Positions 9,115-18,343 of a stretch of 52,188 nt of DNA are shown here, piece after piece. How positions within the stretch are numbered: position 1 is the stretch's first letter; the number at the start of each line of letters is the position of its first letter. Position numbers and translations under genes: made by a program. Under the pieces are notes generated by a model. The model was not told the origin of the DNA, did no database searches, and worked only from the letters and a program-made list of their open reading frames with translations. This DNA comes from BRH-c25 sp964619815. GTDB lineage: Bacteria > Bacillota > Clostridia > Lutisporales > Lutisporaceae. Location of the stretch: NCBI GenBank assembly GCA_964619815.1, contig CAZUGK010000010.1:1-52188 (forward strand), in the 5' to 3' direction.

Positions 9115-10289
9115 TTGCCAACCTCACCTCTTATTTCTTTTACTATTGTATTAAACTTCTCCAAAAACTGCTCCTTTGAAAAGTTCTCATTAGCATATTC
9201 ATAACAGTTTTCGCCAAATCGTTTAATTCTATCACTATCATTCCATATCTCATTGAGTTTCGCAGATAGACTATCTACATTGCCATATTCAAATAACCAA
9301 CCTGTATGATTATCCTTTACTATTTCCGGTATTGCCCCTATACTGCTGGCCAAAACTGGCTTTTTATAACAAAAAGCTTCAATTGCAGTAAGACCAAATG
9401 CCTCGTAGCATTCTGAGGGGATTATTATAAGTCTTGCTTCTTTATAAAGCCGCTCCAAATCGTTTCCACTCTTAAACCCAATTAATTCAACATTAGTTAA
9501 CTTATTATCATCAATATACTTTTTTATATTATTATATTCTTCGCCATCTCCTACAACTTTTAAAATTCTACTCTTATCTTTCTCAAATGCCTTAATTAGA
9601 GTATATATACCTTTTTCTTTAGACAAGCGTCCAACATATAAAGCATATTCTCCCACTTTGATACTGCTGTCATTAAAGTCGTACAAAAAGTGTGGTATTA
9701 CTTTTATCTTATTTTCAGTAAGATTATGTTTGCTTAATTGTTTTTTTAAGTATTCACTTGGTGATATATACAGATCCACATGTTCTTCGATCATTCCAAG
9801 TTTTCTATGAATAAATAAAGCAAAAGCATATGATGTACTCAGCGCATAGCTTTCTTTGCAGTTGTTAATTATGCAATAAATACTATTACCTCCGGCACAT
9901 TTTTCACATATTCTACCCTTTGTCATGAAGAAACCGTTTGGGCACCTCAATCTATAGTTATGTAATACCATTATAATTGGTATGTTTTTTTCTCCAATAA
10001 CCTTAAGCACAGACGGGGAGATTAAGGGATATAGATTATGCACCAATGCTATGTCTATATTATTCTTAGCAATTATTTCACTAATTTCCCTTTTGCTTTT
10101 GATAGAATATATCATATTAAGAAACACTAATAATTTTGATAGAATCCCATTATATTTATATTTTTTATTTTTTTTTGAATAATAGTAGATATCGTGACCC
10201 GCTTCACATAATAACTTTCTCTGCGATTCTACACTTTTATTTTCTCCACCATATATACTATATTCATTGTGAATTATTAGTATATTCAT
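9111..10289 (-). CDS. GT4 glycosyltransferase
   Basis: This 392-residue GT-B glycosyltransferase has a family 4 N-terminal lobe (GGENKSVESQRKLL near residue 15, VLHNYRLRCPNGFF near 110). Its C-terminal lobe contains YVGRLSKEKGIYTLI and the donor-site pattern ECYEAFGLTAIEAFCYKKPV with the two conserved glutamates. Between the lobes is a cysteine-rich insert (RCPN, CEKC, CIINNC) seen in a subset of GT4 enzymes; it may bind metal or form disulfides. The ATG overlaps the stop of the Wzy gene by four bases and has GAGGC upstream. The gene is AT-rich compared with gmd. Donor and acceptor are unknown. Confidence 0.88.
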   Translation of the reverse strand: MNILIIHNEYSIYGGENKSVESQRKLLCEAGHDIYYYSKKNKKYKYNGILSKLLVFLNMIYSIKSKREISEIIAKNNIDIALVHNLYPLISPSVLKVIGEKNIPIIMVLHNYRLRCPNGFFMTKGRICEKCAGGNSIYCIINNCKESYALSTSYAFALFIHRKLGMIEEHVDLYISPSEYLKKQLSKHNLTENKIKVIPHFLYDFNDSSIKVGEYALYVGRLSKEKGIYTLIKAFEKDKSRILKVVGDGEEYNNIKKYIDDNKLTNVELIGFKSGNDLERLYKEARLIIIPSECYEAFGLTAIEAFCYKKPVLASSIGAIPEIVKDNHTGWLFEYGNVDSLSAKLNEIWNDSDRIKRFGENCYEYANENFSKEQFLEKFNTIVKEIRGEVGK

Positions 10290-11485
10290 GACAATTGCCT
10301 CGTTTCAAACCGTTTTTTACCTTCGTTTAAAAGTCTGCCTAATAAAAACCAAATTTGTACTGTGAATACATTACCTATGGTAAATAGGTGATTCTCAGTA
10401 AATCCATATGCTACAAAACTTAAAAATAATGATTTATATAGATTCCTTATCCTTTTATTTGCTATTAATTTGTTACACGAATATAAATAATATATTAATA
10501 CTAAATTTGCAATAAATCCTACTATTCCTGATTGCATTATCATTAGTACATAACTATTATCTATGTTACTAGGTATATTATAAACGGCCACCAATGCCGG
10601 ATCTATTTCTGTTGTTTTGATGTACCCAATTCCATATAATAGCACGCTTTTATTATGCATGCTATCAATTATAGACATCCAGTTATTTAATCTTATTTTC
10701 ATACTACCTACATCGAATAAATTACTAATCCCTAAAATGAACATAACAACGAAGAAAAACAAAAGAACTAATGATAGTAATATAATAACATACCTATTCG
10801 ACAGCTTTCTTATATATTCTAGATAATAAAATGAACTTATGAATAGAAATAATAAAAATAAAGCTGTTCTTGAACCTGTTAATACAAGAGTGGTTAATGT
10901 AACAGCAGAGATAAAATAATAAACTTTTTTATTGTTAACTTTTTTTTGACTTAATAAAATAAATATAGCAACTAGTATAACAAAACACAATTGAGCCAAA
11001 TAATTAGGATGATTGAAACTGAAGCGTAACCTTGGCCTTAAACCATTTGTAAATCTATTAATCTGAAAATTAATGTCATCTACTTTAAAAGACATAGCAA
11101 CTATAATATTAATAAAAAAGGAAAACACAACCATCCTATATACCAAATCATCATATCTTTTATAGTCTGGTAGTAAAATAAAAAACAATATTACAATTGC
11201 ACTAATATTAAAAAGACTATCAAAGCACTTGTACTTTTGATTAAGAAAAATAATAAGATGTAAAGATTGAACTAAAATGACTGCAATCACTACATTTTTG
11301 TTAATTCTTAACTTTTTTTTTAATAATATAGTTATACTATAAAAAGCTATTAATAACCATGCTAAATATTTCAAATAATATAAGGGGGCTGGATTCTCAT
11401 CAAACTTATATGCAGATAAAATATATAGTAAAGCTATTAATAAATAATTTACAGTATAGAAATAATCCATGATCTTAATCTTCAT
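10286..11485 (-). CDS. Wzy-like oligosaccharide repeat-unit polymerase / O-antigen ligase family protein
   Basis: This 399-residue integral membrane protein consists almost entirely of hydrophobic helices (about 11-12). A central RLRFSFNHPNYLAQ motif and a later extracellular loop (DNSYVLMIMQSGIVGFI) match the Wzy/WaaL superfamily. Low sequence conservation and low G+C are usual for polymerases. With no extra domain, it is the best candidate for the repeat-unit polymerase among the three such proteins in this locus. ATG 11485 with AGGTGA five bases upstream is preferred over GTG 11494. It overlaps the next gene by four bases. Confidence 0.8.
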   Translation of the reverse strand: MKIKIMDYFYTVNYLLIALLYILSAYKFDENPAPLYYLKYLAWLLIAFYSITILLKKKLRINKNVVIAVILVQSLHLIIFLNQKYKCFDSLFNISAIVILFFILLPDYKRYDDLVYRMVVFSFFINIIVAMSFKVDDINFQINRFTNGLRPRLRFSFNHPNYLAQLCFVILVAIFILLSQKKVNNKKVYYFISAVTLTTLVLTGSRTALFLLFLFISSFYYLEYIRKLSNRYVIILLSLVLLFFFVVMFILGISNLFDVGSMKIRLNNWMSIIDSMHNKSVLLYGIGYIKTTEIDPALVAVYNIPSNIDNSYVLMIMQSGIVGFIANLVLIYYLYSCNKLIANKRIRNLYKSLFLSFVAYGFTENHLFTIGNVFTVQIWFLLGRLLNEGKKRFETRQLS

Positions 11486-11526
11486 TTTTATCACCTATCA
11501 TTTGAAATACCTGTAAAATTTATAAA

Positions 11527-12351
11527 TTACTTAAATAGACTTTCGTATTTTACTCTAGGGTATATTTCTAAAACGCCTCCATTTGTGGCATTATAGATAT
11601 TTACATCTTTACTATTATAGATTTCTTTTAGAATTTTATAGGACCTAAACATATACGAAGTTAACTGAAGTTTTTCTTCAAGATCAACTTTTGCCAACTT
11701 TTCCTCTTCAGTTAATTTATAAAAATGGTCTGGTTGTGGAATAAATAAAGTAGCATCACATCCAACTAAATATATCTCTTTAAACCCCATATACGCAGCT
11801 ATCATAATGCAAGTATGTACAACATTTATTGCTGCAGGTATGTTTTTATCTAAATCAATACTAAAAGGATAATTGTATTGTAAATATGCTTTTGAATATA
11901 AATATGATATAAGCCGATTCTTAAATAACCCATTTTCATTAACATAATTTTTACTATCTATCCTAAAAAACATATGTACCTCAGGAAGAATTTTTTCAAT
12001 CATTTTCAACCGTTCAATTGGAAAATTACCGTTATACATATTAGGGTCAACTATGCAGTAAAAATCAGGATTTATTTTTTCTATCTGTTCATGCAAAATA
12101 AAATTATTAGTAACAAACGTATATTCATTTCTTAATAATGTAAGATCTTGGGTTTTTAATGAAGGTCCATTTCCTATTATAAAACATCTTTTCCCTATGT
12201 ACTTATCTTTCAGTCCTTTATTCTTAGCCAATTCTAGCCTCAATTGGCTATTTATAATTCTTTTAATCTTCCATGTAGTATATGAATATATATTATATGG
12301 AAAATAGAATAGCATTTCATCTATTTTGTTCTTAATTTGATATTTATTCAT
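11527..12351 (-). CDS. DUF115/MptE-like protein of the surface-glycan locus
   Basis: This 274-residue soluble protein has a Rossmann-like start (CFIIGNGPSLKTQDL, about residues 55-69) and a later conserved block (GFKEIYLVGCDAT, about 190-202). The pattern is shared by DUF115/MptE-like proteins and, more remotely, by GT42 sialyltransferases. In glycan loci such genes are often presumed to be transferases. Next to a nonulosonic-acid pathway, transfer of that sugar is an attractive but unproven role. The ribosome binding site is weak (AAGGG far upstream). The gene is very AT-rich. It lies 36 bp downstream of the PseG-like gene and 41 bp upstream of the Wzy gene. Confidence 0.6.
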   Translation of the reverse strand: MNKYQIKNKIDEMLFYFPYNIYSYTTWKIKRIINSQLRLELAKNKGLKDKYIGKRCFIIGNGPSLKTQDLTLLRNEYTFVTNNFILHEQIEKINPDFYCIVDPNMYNGNFPIERLKMIEKILPEVHMFFRIDSKNYVNENGLFKNRLISYLYSKAYLQYNYPFSIDLDKNIPAAINVVHTCIMIAAYMGFKEIYLVGCDATLFIPQPDHFYKLTEEEKLAKVDLEEKLQLTSYMFRSYKILKEIYNSKDVNIYNATNGGVLEIYPRVKYESLFK

Positions 12352-12387
12352 AGGATGTTACATTCCCTTCATTGTATTTATAGCAGT

Positions 12388-13449
12388 TTAAACATCATGG
12401 TCCGTTAATATTCTAACTATCGCTGAACTTCCTTTACCATCAACTAATAACTGCCCATTTTTACTCATAGAATAGTAAATACTATTTTCATCTCTCAAAT
12501 ATTTCACTTGTTTCACTATGTCACCGTTCTGAAACATCCATCCCAAACTTCTCACATACCCCAGTTCATCCATCTTTCTGACAACTGCTTCCTGGTTATC
12601 TGCCATAATAAAAGCTAATATTGGAGTACCACAGGCACAGAGTTCGTAAAGGGTACTGCCACCGGATGAAATCGCGATATCTGACCTTAACATTATATCG
12701 GACATTCGCTTCACATTTTCATGTAATACTATATTATTATGCTTCTTACTTAGTTCCCTAAGCTCATCCTTATTAGTAAAACCGCTTCCTACAATAATGT
12801 TTATTGTGAGCTTGCTCAGTTCCTCATCTTCCAATAGCATCTTTGCTATCTTGCAGCTCATATTATAGGGGTCTGAGCCTCCTGTTGTTATCATAATCTC
12901 TTTTACTTGCTCATTTATAACCCTTTCAGGAAGATTCCTGAATTCATCCCTTATGAGATTATACTTTGGCCCCAGCAACATTATCTCGTCTTCATTGTAT
13001 TTTTTGTAATCCATATATTCGGCTGTTATATTGCCATTTATCAGGATATCAACAGGGTATACGAATTTGTTCAGGTCATCTATATAAGCCAGCTTTTTAA
13101 TATGGGGCTTGATTGTCAGAAAATAGTCCTTGGTTATATTGTAGGAGTCTATAAACAGTATGTCTATATCATACAGTTCAATCGCTGCTATTACCTCTCT
13201 GGATTCAGCTTTCAGCTCACTTGCAGAATAGTTATGGATTCCATCAGCAAGGCTATCAACTGCAATGTTTTTCAGGCGTATAACCTCGAAGCCTTCCGAC
13301 TGCAGCTTGTCTATCCCTAATTCATACTTGCTGATGAAATACACATTATGCCCATTATTTCTAAATTCCTTAGCCAATGACATGCAACGCATAATGTGTC
13401 CCATGCCGATACTTCTGCCGCCGTCTGCCCTGAATGCTACTCTTAACAA
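12388..13449 (-). CDS. PseG/SpsG-like UDP-sugar hydrolase (nonulosonic acid pathway)
   Basis: Enzymes of this family remove UDP from 2,4-diacetamido-2,4,6-trideoxy hexoses before condensation with phosphoenolpyruvate. The 353-residue protein has the family N-terminal motif FRADGGRSIGMGHIMRC, which contains the catalytic histidine. Its GT-B-like C-terminal half has MITTGGSDPYN and ISSGGSTLYELCACGTP. Translation appears to start at TTG (13449). AAAGGTAG lies about seven bases upstream, inside the end of the PIG-L gene, whose stop is one base away, indicating tight coupling. The PseG type rather than a NeuC-type hydrolysing epimerase points to a pseudaminic-acid-like route. Confidence 0.85.
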   Translation of the reverse strand: MLRVAFRADGGRSIGMGHIMRCMSLAKEFRNNGHNVYFISKYELGIDKLQSEGFEVIRLKNIAVDSLADGIHNYSASELKAESREVIAAIELYDIDILFIDSYNITKDYFLTIKPHIKKLAYIDDLNKFVYPVDILINGNITAEYMDYKKYNEDEIMLLGPKYNLIRDEFRNLPERVINEQVKEIMITTGGSDPYNMSCKIAKMLLEDEELSKLTINIIVGSGFTNKDELRELSKKHNNIVLHENVKRMSDIMLRSDIAISSGGSTLYELCACGTPILAFIMADNQEAVVRKMDELGYVRSLGWMFQNGDIVKQVKYLRDENSIYYSMSKNGQLLVDGKGSSAIVRILTDHDV

Positions 13450-13450
13450 T

Positions 13451-14134
13451 CTAATCTACCTTTCTAATCAGTTCAAATGCCTCAGCATATTGTTTACCTG
13501 CTACTGTACCCCACCGGGACGCTATAACTTCCAACGCCTTCAGTGACCTTGGATGTGGATAATCCCTTAGTTCAGTTCTGTAGCATGCCATTGCATCCAG
13601 CTTAGCTTTTATAGTACTTTCTATATCTATAAAGACATTTGGTCTAAATATACTCGCTGAGTATTCAAAATTCCATTCTGTTGAAGATGGGGTTTCAAAG
13701 CAGTATATTTCTTTGACAGTATAATCTCCGATTGGCCGACATGCTGTAATCACTGCTTCAAAAGTTATCTTATGATCTACATTCAGATCCCCGTAGTGGT
13801 GAGTATATATAATGTCCGGCTTAAGTTCATCAACATATTTCTCAACAACTTTTATGATATCAAGCAAGTCCATTGAGTCAAACCTGTTATCCGGCAAGCT
13901 GGAAAAATAGACATTCTTATATCCAATAATTATTGCGCTGCCTTCTGTATCACTTTGCAGTTCATCCAGTATATGCTTGTCCGTATCTTCCCTCTTGCTT
14001 GTCCTTGAGGTTGCACCTTCGCCAAGTATCAGGCAATCTGCAGTATCCCCATCATTCACACGTTTTCTTATAGTTCCGCCCAAGCCTAATATTTCATCAT
14101 CAGGATGTGCAGCAACTACTAATATTTTTGCCAT
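13451..14134 (-). CDS. PIG-L/LmbE family zinc-dependent deacetylase
   Basis: This 227-residue protein has the zinc-binding AHPDDE motif at residues 9-14 and a second metal motif in THHYGDLNVDH. Both are typical of enzymes that remove N-acetyl groups from amino sugars. Its start overlaps the stop of the phosphatase gene by one base (TAATG), and its own stop abuts the PseG-like start. In this setting the likely substrate is an N-acetylated intermediate or product of the nonulosonic-acid pathway. Removing the acetyl group would free an amine for another acyl group, possibly added by the ATP-grasp protein two genes upstream; that is inference. Confidence 0.88.
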   Translation of the reverse strand: MAKILVVAAHPDDEILGLGGTIRKRVNDGDTADCLILGEGATSRTSKREDTDKHILDELQSDTEGSAIIIGYKNVYFSSLPDNRFDSMDLLDIIKVVEKYVDELKPDIIYTHHYGDLNVDHKITFEAVITACRPIGDYTVKEIYCFETPSSTEWNFEYSASIFRPNVFIDIESTIKAKLDAMACYRTELRDYPHPRSLKALEVIASRWGTVAGKQYAEAFELIRKVD

Positions 14135-14841
14135 TAACTATTCTCCTTTTTAAAAAACGGATCACGATATATTTGTGCTAATTCATTAATAGTGAATCCT
14201 TCCTCTAAACAATATGCTGATAAATGTCCATACTCAGGGTATGCAGCTCCCGTATCAATACCAATCTTATATTTATCAAAATATGGCTCTATAGATGCTG
14301 TATGTCCATATATTATCCTCTTATCAATTATCTTGTCTGTATAGTTTATAAAATCATATCTAATAAAATAAATATCCTCGTTATTCTCATTCAGACAGAA
14401 ATCTTGGGGATTGACTCCAGCGTGCACAACCAAATAATTATCTGTTTCATAGCAAGGTATAGTATTGTGTATAAACGCCAGGTGTGTAGGAGAGATAACC
14501 TGCTCTAAGCCACTAAAATCGTGACTAAATTTACCTGTGTATTTATCCTTCAAGTATGACTTGAGTGTGCTTTCTCCACCATATTTTTGAAAAAAATTCA
14601 TAGCTTTCTGATTACCTTTTAATGCCCTATCAAACATGTATTCATGATTTCCCCTTAGAAAAACACATTCTACCTGTTTACTAAGCATTAATAAGTAATC
14701 AATTACCTCTTTTGTATAATATCCCTTATCTATATAATCTCCAATAAAGATTAACTTACTGGTATAGTTCTCTTGAATAATTTTCAATAGATTGACTAAT
14801 TTATCTAACTCTCCATGAATATCTCCTATTACATATGTCAT
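14134..14841 (-). CDS. calcineurin-type metallophosphatase (PrpE/ApaH-like)
   Basis: This 235-residue protein has the metallophosphoesterase signature motifs in order: GDIHGE (near residue 6), GDYIDKG, LRGNHEYMF, and later VVHAGV and YGHT. Relatives are protein serine/threonine phosphatases, symmetrical dinucleotide hydrolases and sugar-phosphate phosphatases. In this operon it could dephosphorylate a nonulosonic acid 9-phosphate or a regulatory protein, and sequence cannot tell which. The ATG at 14841 overlaps the upstream TGA in ATGA and is preferred over a TTG three codons earlier. Confidence 0.85.
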   Translation of the reverse strand: MTYVIGDIHGELDKLVNLLKIIQENYTSKLIFIGDYIDKGYYTKEVIDYLLMLSKQVECVFLRGNHEYMFDRALKGNQKAMNFFQKYGGESTLKSYLKDKYTGKFSHDFSGLEQVISPTHLAFIHNTIPCYETDNYLVVHAGVNPQDFCLNENNEDIYFIRYDFINYTDKIIDKRIIYGHTASIEPYFDKYKIGIDTGAAYPEYGHLSAYCLEEGFTINELAQIYRDPFFKKENS

Positions 14842-15755
14842 ATTAAGCAATTTCCCTTTAAATAATTTACATATTGAAAAACATCTTTTTCAAACTCATA
14901 CGAACTAAGTATTATACGCCTTAATTGGGCATCTGACATAAAAAACGGTTTATAGTCAAGAGGTTCTTTTATCATAATATTGGATTGAGAATTTGTAATT
15001 TTTTTGATTAGTTTTGCAGTTTCAATAATATCAACATTACTCCCATAAGAAATATTTAGTATTTTAAATGCAGTATCCCAATTATATGATAATATAAGTT
15101 TAAGAATAATATTAGATAATGTCTTTATATAAATTGTATCCCAGCCTTTCAAACCTATTGTGTTTATTACTACTTCCTCTTGTTTCAGACAATTTTTTAT
15201 AAAATTAAAAATTGCTCCGCTTTTTCTATCCCCTCCGAAAACACCAGGCAACCTAAGTATAAGCGAATTAACCCCAAGAGTTTCTGAATAATATTTTATT
15301 AACAAATCCCCAGTAAGTTTTGTTATCCCATATAGACTTATTGGGTCTACCGGATGTTCTTCGTCGACAGGCAGATGTTTCGCTTTTCCATAAACCGACA
15401 TTGTAGATAAATGAATAAGCTTTGTTTTCGGAAAGTTGCCATTGCCTAACACCTCTACTATATTTTTTACAACTTTTACGTTTCCTTCATATAGTTTATC
15501 ATATACTTCACCATCTCCGCTTTTTGATAGATCTACATATCCAACAGCATTGATTATTATATCAATCTCAGTATCTGCTAGTACCTTAGCTATATGCTCC
15601 TTTGATAGCAAGTCTAGATAAATATATCTTTCATCATTAATTACTTTTCTCCCGCTACCATATACGTTTATTCCATCCTCATACAATGAATTAAATAAAT
15701 ATGAGCCAATATAACCTGTGCTACCTAATATTAAGACTTTAATATCATCTTTCAT
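14838..15755 (-). CDS. NAD-dependent epimerase/reductase (extended SDR, RmlD-like)
   Basis: This 305-residue Rossmann-fold protein starts with the cofactor motif GSTGYIGSYLF. It has the catalytic serine in HLSTMSVYG and the tyrosine/lysine pair in YGITK. The family includes dTDP-4-dehydrorhamnose reductases and UDP-sugar epimerases, and I cannot assign the substrate. ATGA overlaps at both ends couple it to the ATP-grasp gene upstream and the phosphatase gene downstream. These genes form a tight AT-rich sub-operon, probably making or tailoring one sugar. Confidence 0.85.
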   Translation of the reverse strand: MKDDIKVLILGSTGYIGSYLFNSLYEDGINVYGSGRKVINDERYIYLDLLSKEHIAKVLADTEIDIIINAVGYVDLSKSGDGEVYDKLYEGNVKVVKNIVEVLGNGNFPKTKLIHLSTMSVYGKAKHLPVDEEHPVDPISLYGITKLTGDLLIKYYSETLGVNSLILRLPGVFGGDRKSGAIFNFIKNCLKQEEVVINTIGLKGWDTIYIKTLSNIILKLILSYNWDTAFKILNISYGSNVDIIETAKLIKKITNSQSNIMIKEPLDYKPFFMSDAQLRRIILSSYEFEKDVFQYVNYLKGNCLI

Positions 15756-16717
15756 TTAACATTATTCCCCATAATATAAAATTGTTCATAGTACCTGGAC
15801 ATTATTAACCCTTCTCTAAAATCATTTATATCATAACTAATATCAAATGAATCCTTTACTAGAACATCTACCTCATTTATACCTGCTTCCATAGTCAATA
15901 CCACACTTGTCGAAAATCTAGGATTTATTTCAAATACATATGGTTTATTATTGTAAAGCACCAGTTGAACATTAAAAGGACCATTAGCTTTTAATTTATT
16001 TTGAATGTCTTCACATAAACTATTAATTATTTCATTTTTTTCTGTTATAGCAACTTGGGTAATTCCTTTCTTCCTTATGATTCTTTTGGGCACTACTTTA
16101 AGTACCTCTCCCATTTTATTTACAATTACTGAAACCGTATATTCAATACCTCTAACATATTCTTGTATAAGCAATTCCTCTTTTTTATAATGTGATAATG
16201 TTAAATATGCATCTAGTTCTTGCTTACTATCAATTGTTTGAACTCCTCTGCTTCCTCTCCCCACAATCGGTTTTACTATTTTGATAGAACTAAAATCAAC
16301 CATATCAACATCATTAAACAGATAAGAATCTGGAACTGGCAAATCATTTGCTCTAAATAACTTGTACATTTCCCATTTGTTGAGCATATTACGGCAAAAC
16401 TCCAAAGTTGGAACCAATAATTTCAAATTTGGTAATTCTCTTTGTAATTCATATGCTACATTTATCTCTTCATCTATTAGCGGAATGTACAAATCAATTT
16501 TTTTCTCTGATATAATCTTTTTAATTGTATCCTTAAACCTAGGATCATTAACTAAAGGAACAACAAAACTATTTCCATTTATGTATAAGCCTACTGAATA
16601 GGGGTCAGCATCTATCGCAGTTACATTATAAAGTGGATCCTTTTTAAGCTCTTTAATTATTTTGATAGCACTGCTACCCCCTGCACCACTAATCAGCAAA
16701 TTTAGCTTCCCATCCAT
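15752..16717 (-). CDS. ATP-grasp ligase (carbamoyl-phosphate-synthase-like)
   Basis: The 321-residue protein has a pre-ATP-grasp Rossmann region (ISGAGGSSAIKIIKEL) and an ATP-grasp core. Visible elements are KPIVGRGSRGVQ (ATP-binding lysine and glycine loop), LLIQEYVRGIEYTVSV and the metal-binding YVFEINPRFS. Such enzymes join a carboxylate to an amine or thiol through an acyl phosphate. With a PIG-L deacetylase three genes downstream, amino-acylation of an amino sugar is plausible but inferred. GGAGG lies 12 bases before the ATG, longer than usual. The first 85 bases upstream, to the NeuB stop, hold no gene. Confidence 0.87.
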   Translation of the reverse strand: MDGKLNLLISGAGGSSAIKIIKELKKDPLYNVTAIDADPYSVGLYINGNSFVVPLVNDPRFKDTIKKIISEKKIDLYIPLIDEEINVAYELQRELPNLKLLVPTLEFCRNMLNKWEMYKLFRANDLPVPDSYLFNDVDMVDFSSIKIVKPIVGRGSRGVQTIDSKQELDAYLTLSHYKKEELLIQEYVRGIEYTVSVIVNKMGEVLKVVPKRIIRKKGITQVAITEKNEIINSLCEDIQNKLKANGPFNVQLVLYNNKPYVFEINPRFSTSVVLTMEAGINEVDVLVKDSFDISYDINDFREGLIMSRYYEQFYIMGNNVK

Positions 16718-16801
16718 TTTATTACTTTGCCTCCATTTACTATCTCAGATTCCATAATTTTTTTCACAAGAGATATAAATTCCAATAAAATTATATCAAA
16801 G

Positions 16802-17836
16802 TTATTTTATCATATCCCATGTTATCCAAGACTCAGCTTCAATATCGCAGTTTACCTCTTTTCCAACTATTAAGTCTACATACTTAGGCTTGATTCCATA
16901 TCCAGGCCTTTTTATCACTAACATACCAAGTGTTAGCTTCGTTCCTTTTTTAATATTTGATTTTGCTATAATGCTCCTTCGTGCTTTAGTATGCATTTCT
17001 TTCTCAGGTTCTCTTGGTCCAAGCTTCCGACCATCTCCGATTGCAGTCTCTATTTCCCTGATTCCTCTTACCAATTCCCCCAATTCTTGAGGTTCTATTG
17101 CGAATTTATGATCTGGTCCAATGTCATTTCTATCAAGAGTAAAGTGCTTTTCTATGACTTTAGCTCCCATAGCAACAGCAGCAAAAGGTATATGTAATCC
17201 TAGAGTATGATCCGAATAACCGCATGGATATCCAAATGACTTTTCTATTGTCTCCATACTTCTCAGATTTGATAGCTCCGGAGGTGCTGGGTATAAAGAA
17301 GTACATTGGAGGAAAATTAATTGATTATTACCAACCTTATCCATCACTTTTGTAACATCTAGAATTTCTTCATAATCTGCCAAGCCGGTAGACACCAATA
17401 CCGGCTTATTTTTTTTACCCATGTACTCAAGCAATTTTAAATCTACCATGTCAAAAGATGATATTTTAAATGCTTCAACCCCTAGCTCATCCAATTGATC
17501 AATCGCTTCTGCATCACATGGGGAGGACATAAACATAATATTCTTGCTATCGCAATACTCTTTTAAGTCTTTTTGCCATACTCTAGGTAACTCGAGTTTT
17601 TTTATAAGTTCAAATGTATTTTCTTTTAAATAAGTAAAATCTGGGGTTTTCTTCGAGTAATGATTTTCTGCTTTAAAGGTCTGAAATTTTATTGCATCTA
17701 CACCTGCTTCTGCAGCCGCATCTATTAATTTTAAAGCCATGCTAAAATTATTATTGTGATTGCTTCCCGCTTCTGCAATAATAAAACACCTTTCTCCTGG
17801 TCCTATTGTATGTTTACCTATTTTAACATTTTGCAT
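16802..17836 (-). CDS. NeuB/PseI/SpsE-family nonulosonic acid synthase
   Basis: This enzyme condenses phosphoenolpyruvate with a six-carbon amino sugar to make a nine-carbon sialic-acid-like sugar. The 344-residue protein has the NeuB TIM-barrel signatures IIAEAGSNHNNNF, IKFQTF, MSSPCD, VSTGL, GYSDHTLG and VIEKHFTLDR. A C-terminal SAF antifreeze-like domain (about 285-344, starting at ARRSIIAKSNIKKG) contributes to the active site of the dimer. ATG 17836 is preferred over GTG 17845 because AGGGG is eight bases upstream. Together with the PseC-, PseG- and GNAT-like neighbours, a pseudaminic-acid-type product is more likely than N-acetylneuraminate. Confidence 0.93.
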   Translation of the reverse strand: MQNVKIGKHTIGPGERCFIIAEAGSNHNNNFSMALKLIDAAAEAGVDAIKFQTFKAENHYSKKTPDFTYLKENTFELIKKLELPRVWQKDLKEYCDSKNIMFMSSPCDAEAIDQLDELGVEAFKISSFDMVDLKLLEYMGKKNKPVLVSTGLADYEEILDVTKVMDKVGNNQLIFLQCTSLYPAPPELSNLRSMETIEKSFGYPCGYSDHTLGLHIPFAAVAMGAKVIEKHFTLDRNDIGPDHKFAIEPQELGELVRGIREIETAIGDGRKLGPREPEKEMHTKARRSIIAKSNIKKGTKLTLGMLVIKRPGYGIKPKYVDLIVGKEVNCDIEAESWITWDMIK

Positions 17837-17873
17837 ATTCTTCACCCCTAAATTCTCTATTCATCAGAACTGC

Positions 17874-18329
17874 CTAACGAATAAGTTTCCAAGAATACTC
17901 AATATAATTACCTTTATTTACAGCTATAAAACCATTATTTATGAAAGCCTTTTGTGAAGCAATATTATTCTGCTTCACCTGTCCAATTAGTATATCAACC
18001 GGTATTTCATCTTCCTTTACCTTTTCTTTTATAATGCTAAGGATTTTAATACCATACCCTTTCCCTCTATACTCTCTAGCTACACTATAATCAATCATAC
18101 CAACGTTATTCTCTATTTCTAGCCTAATCTGTCCGATTTCTCTGTCTTCATCTATGCAAATATATATTTTTGTGTTTTTGTTATCCAGTCTTTTCTGAAA
18201 CCAAGTCTTATGATCTATATATGTAACTAATTCACTATTAAAGGAATTCTTTCTAACAGTATCATCATTTACCCATTTAAATAATAAATCACAGTCTTCT
18301 TTTCTAATTGGTCTTAACTTTATGTTCAA
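17874..18329 (-). CDS. GNAT acetyltransferase (PseH/SpsD-position)
   Basis: This 151-residue GNAT-fold protein has the acetyl-CoA pyrophosphate loop in YRGKGYGIKI and a C-terminal NNIASQKAFINNGF block. In nonulosonic acid operons this position is held by the N-acetyltransferase that acetylates the 4-amino group of the UDP-sugar (PseH in the Pse route). It lies between the NeuB and SpsF-like genes. Translation starts at TTG (18329): there is no in-frame ATG nearby, and AGAGGTG is eight bases upstream. The substrate assignment comes from context. Confidence 0.82.
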   Translation of the reverse strand: MNIKLRPIRKEDCDLLFKWVNDDTVRKNSFNSELVTYIDHKTWFQKRLDNKNTKIYICIDEDREIGQIRLEIENNVGMIDYSVAREYRGKGYGIKILSIIKEKVKEDEIPVDILIGQVKQNNIASQKAFINNGFIAVNKGNYIEYSWKLIR

Positions 18330-18343
18330 TACTACGGCACCTC

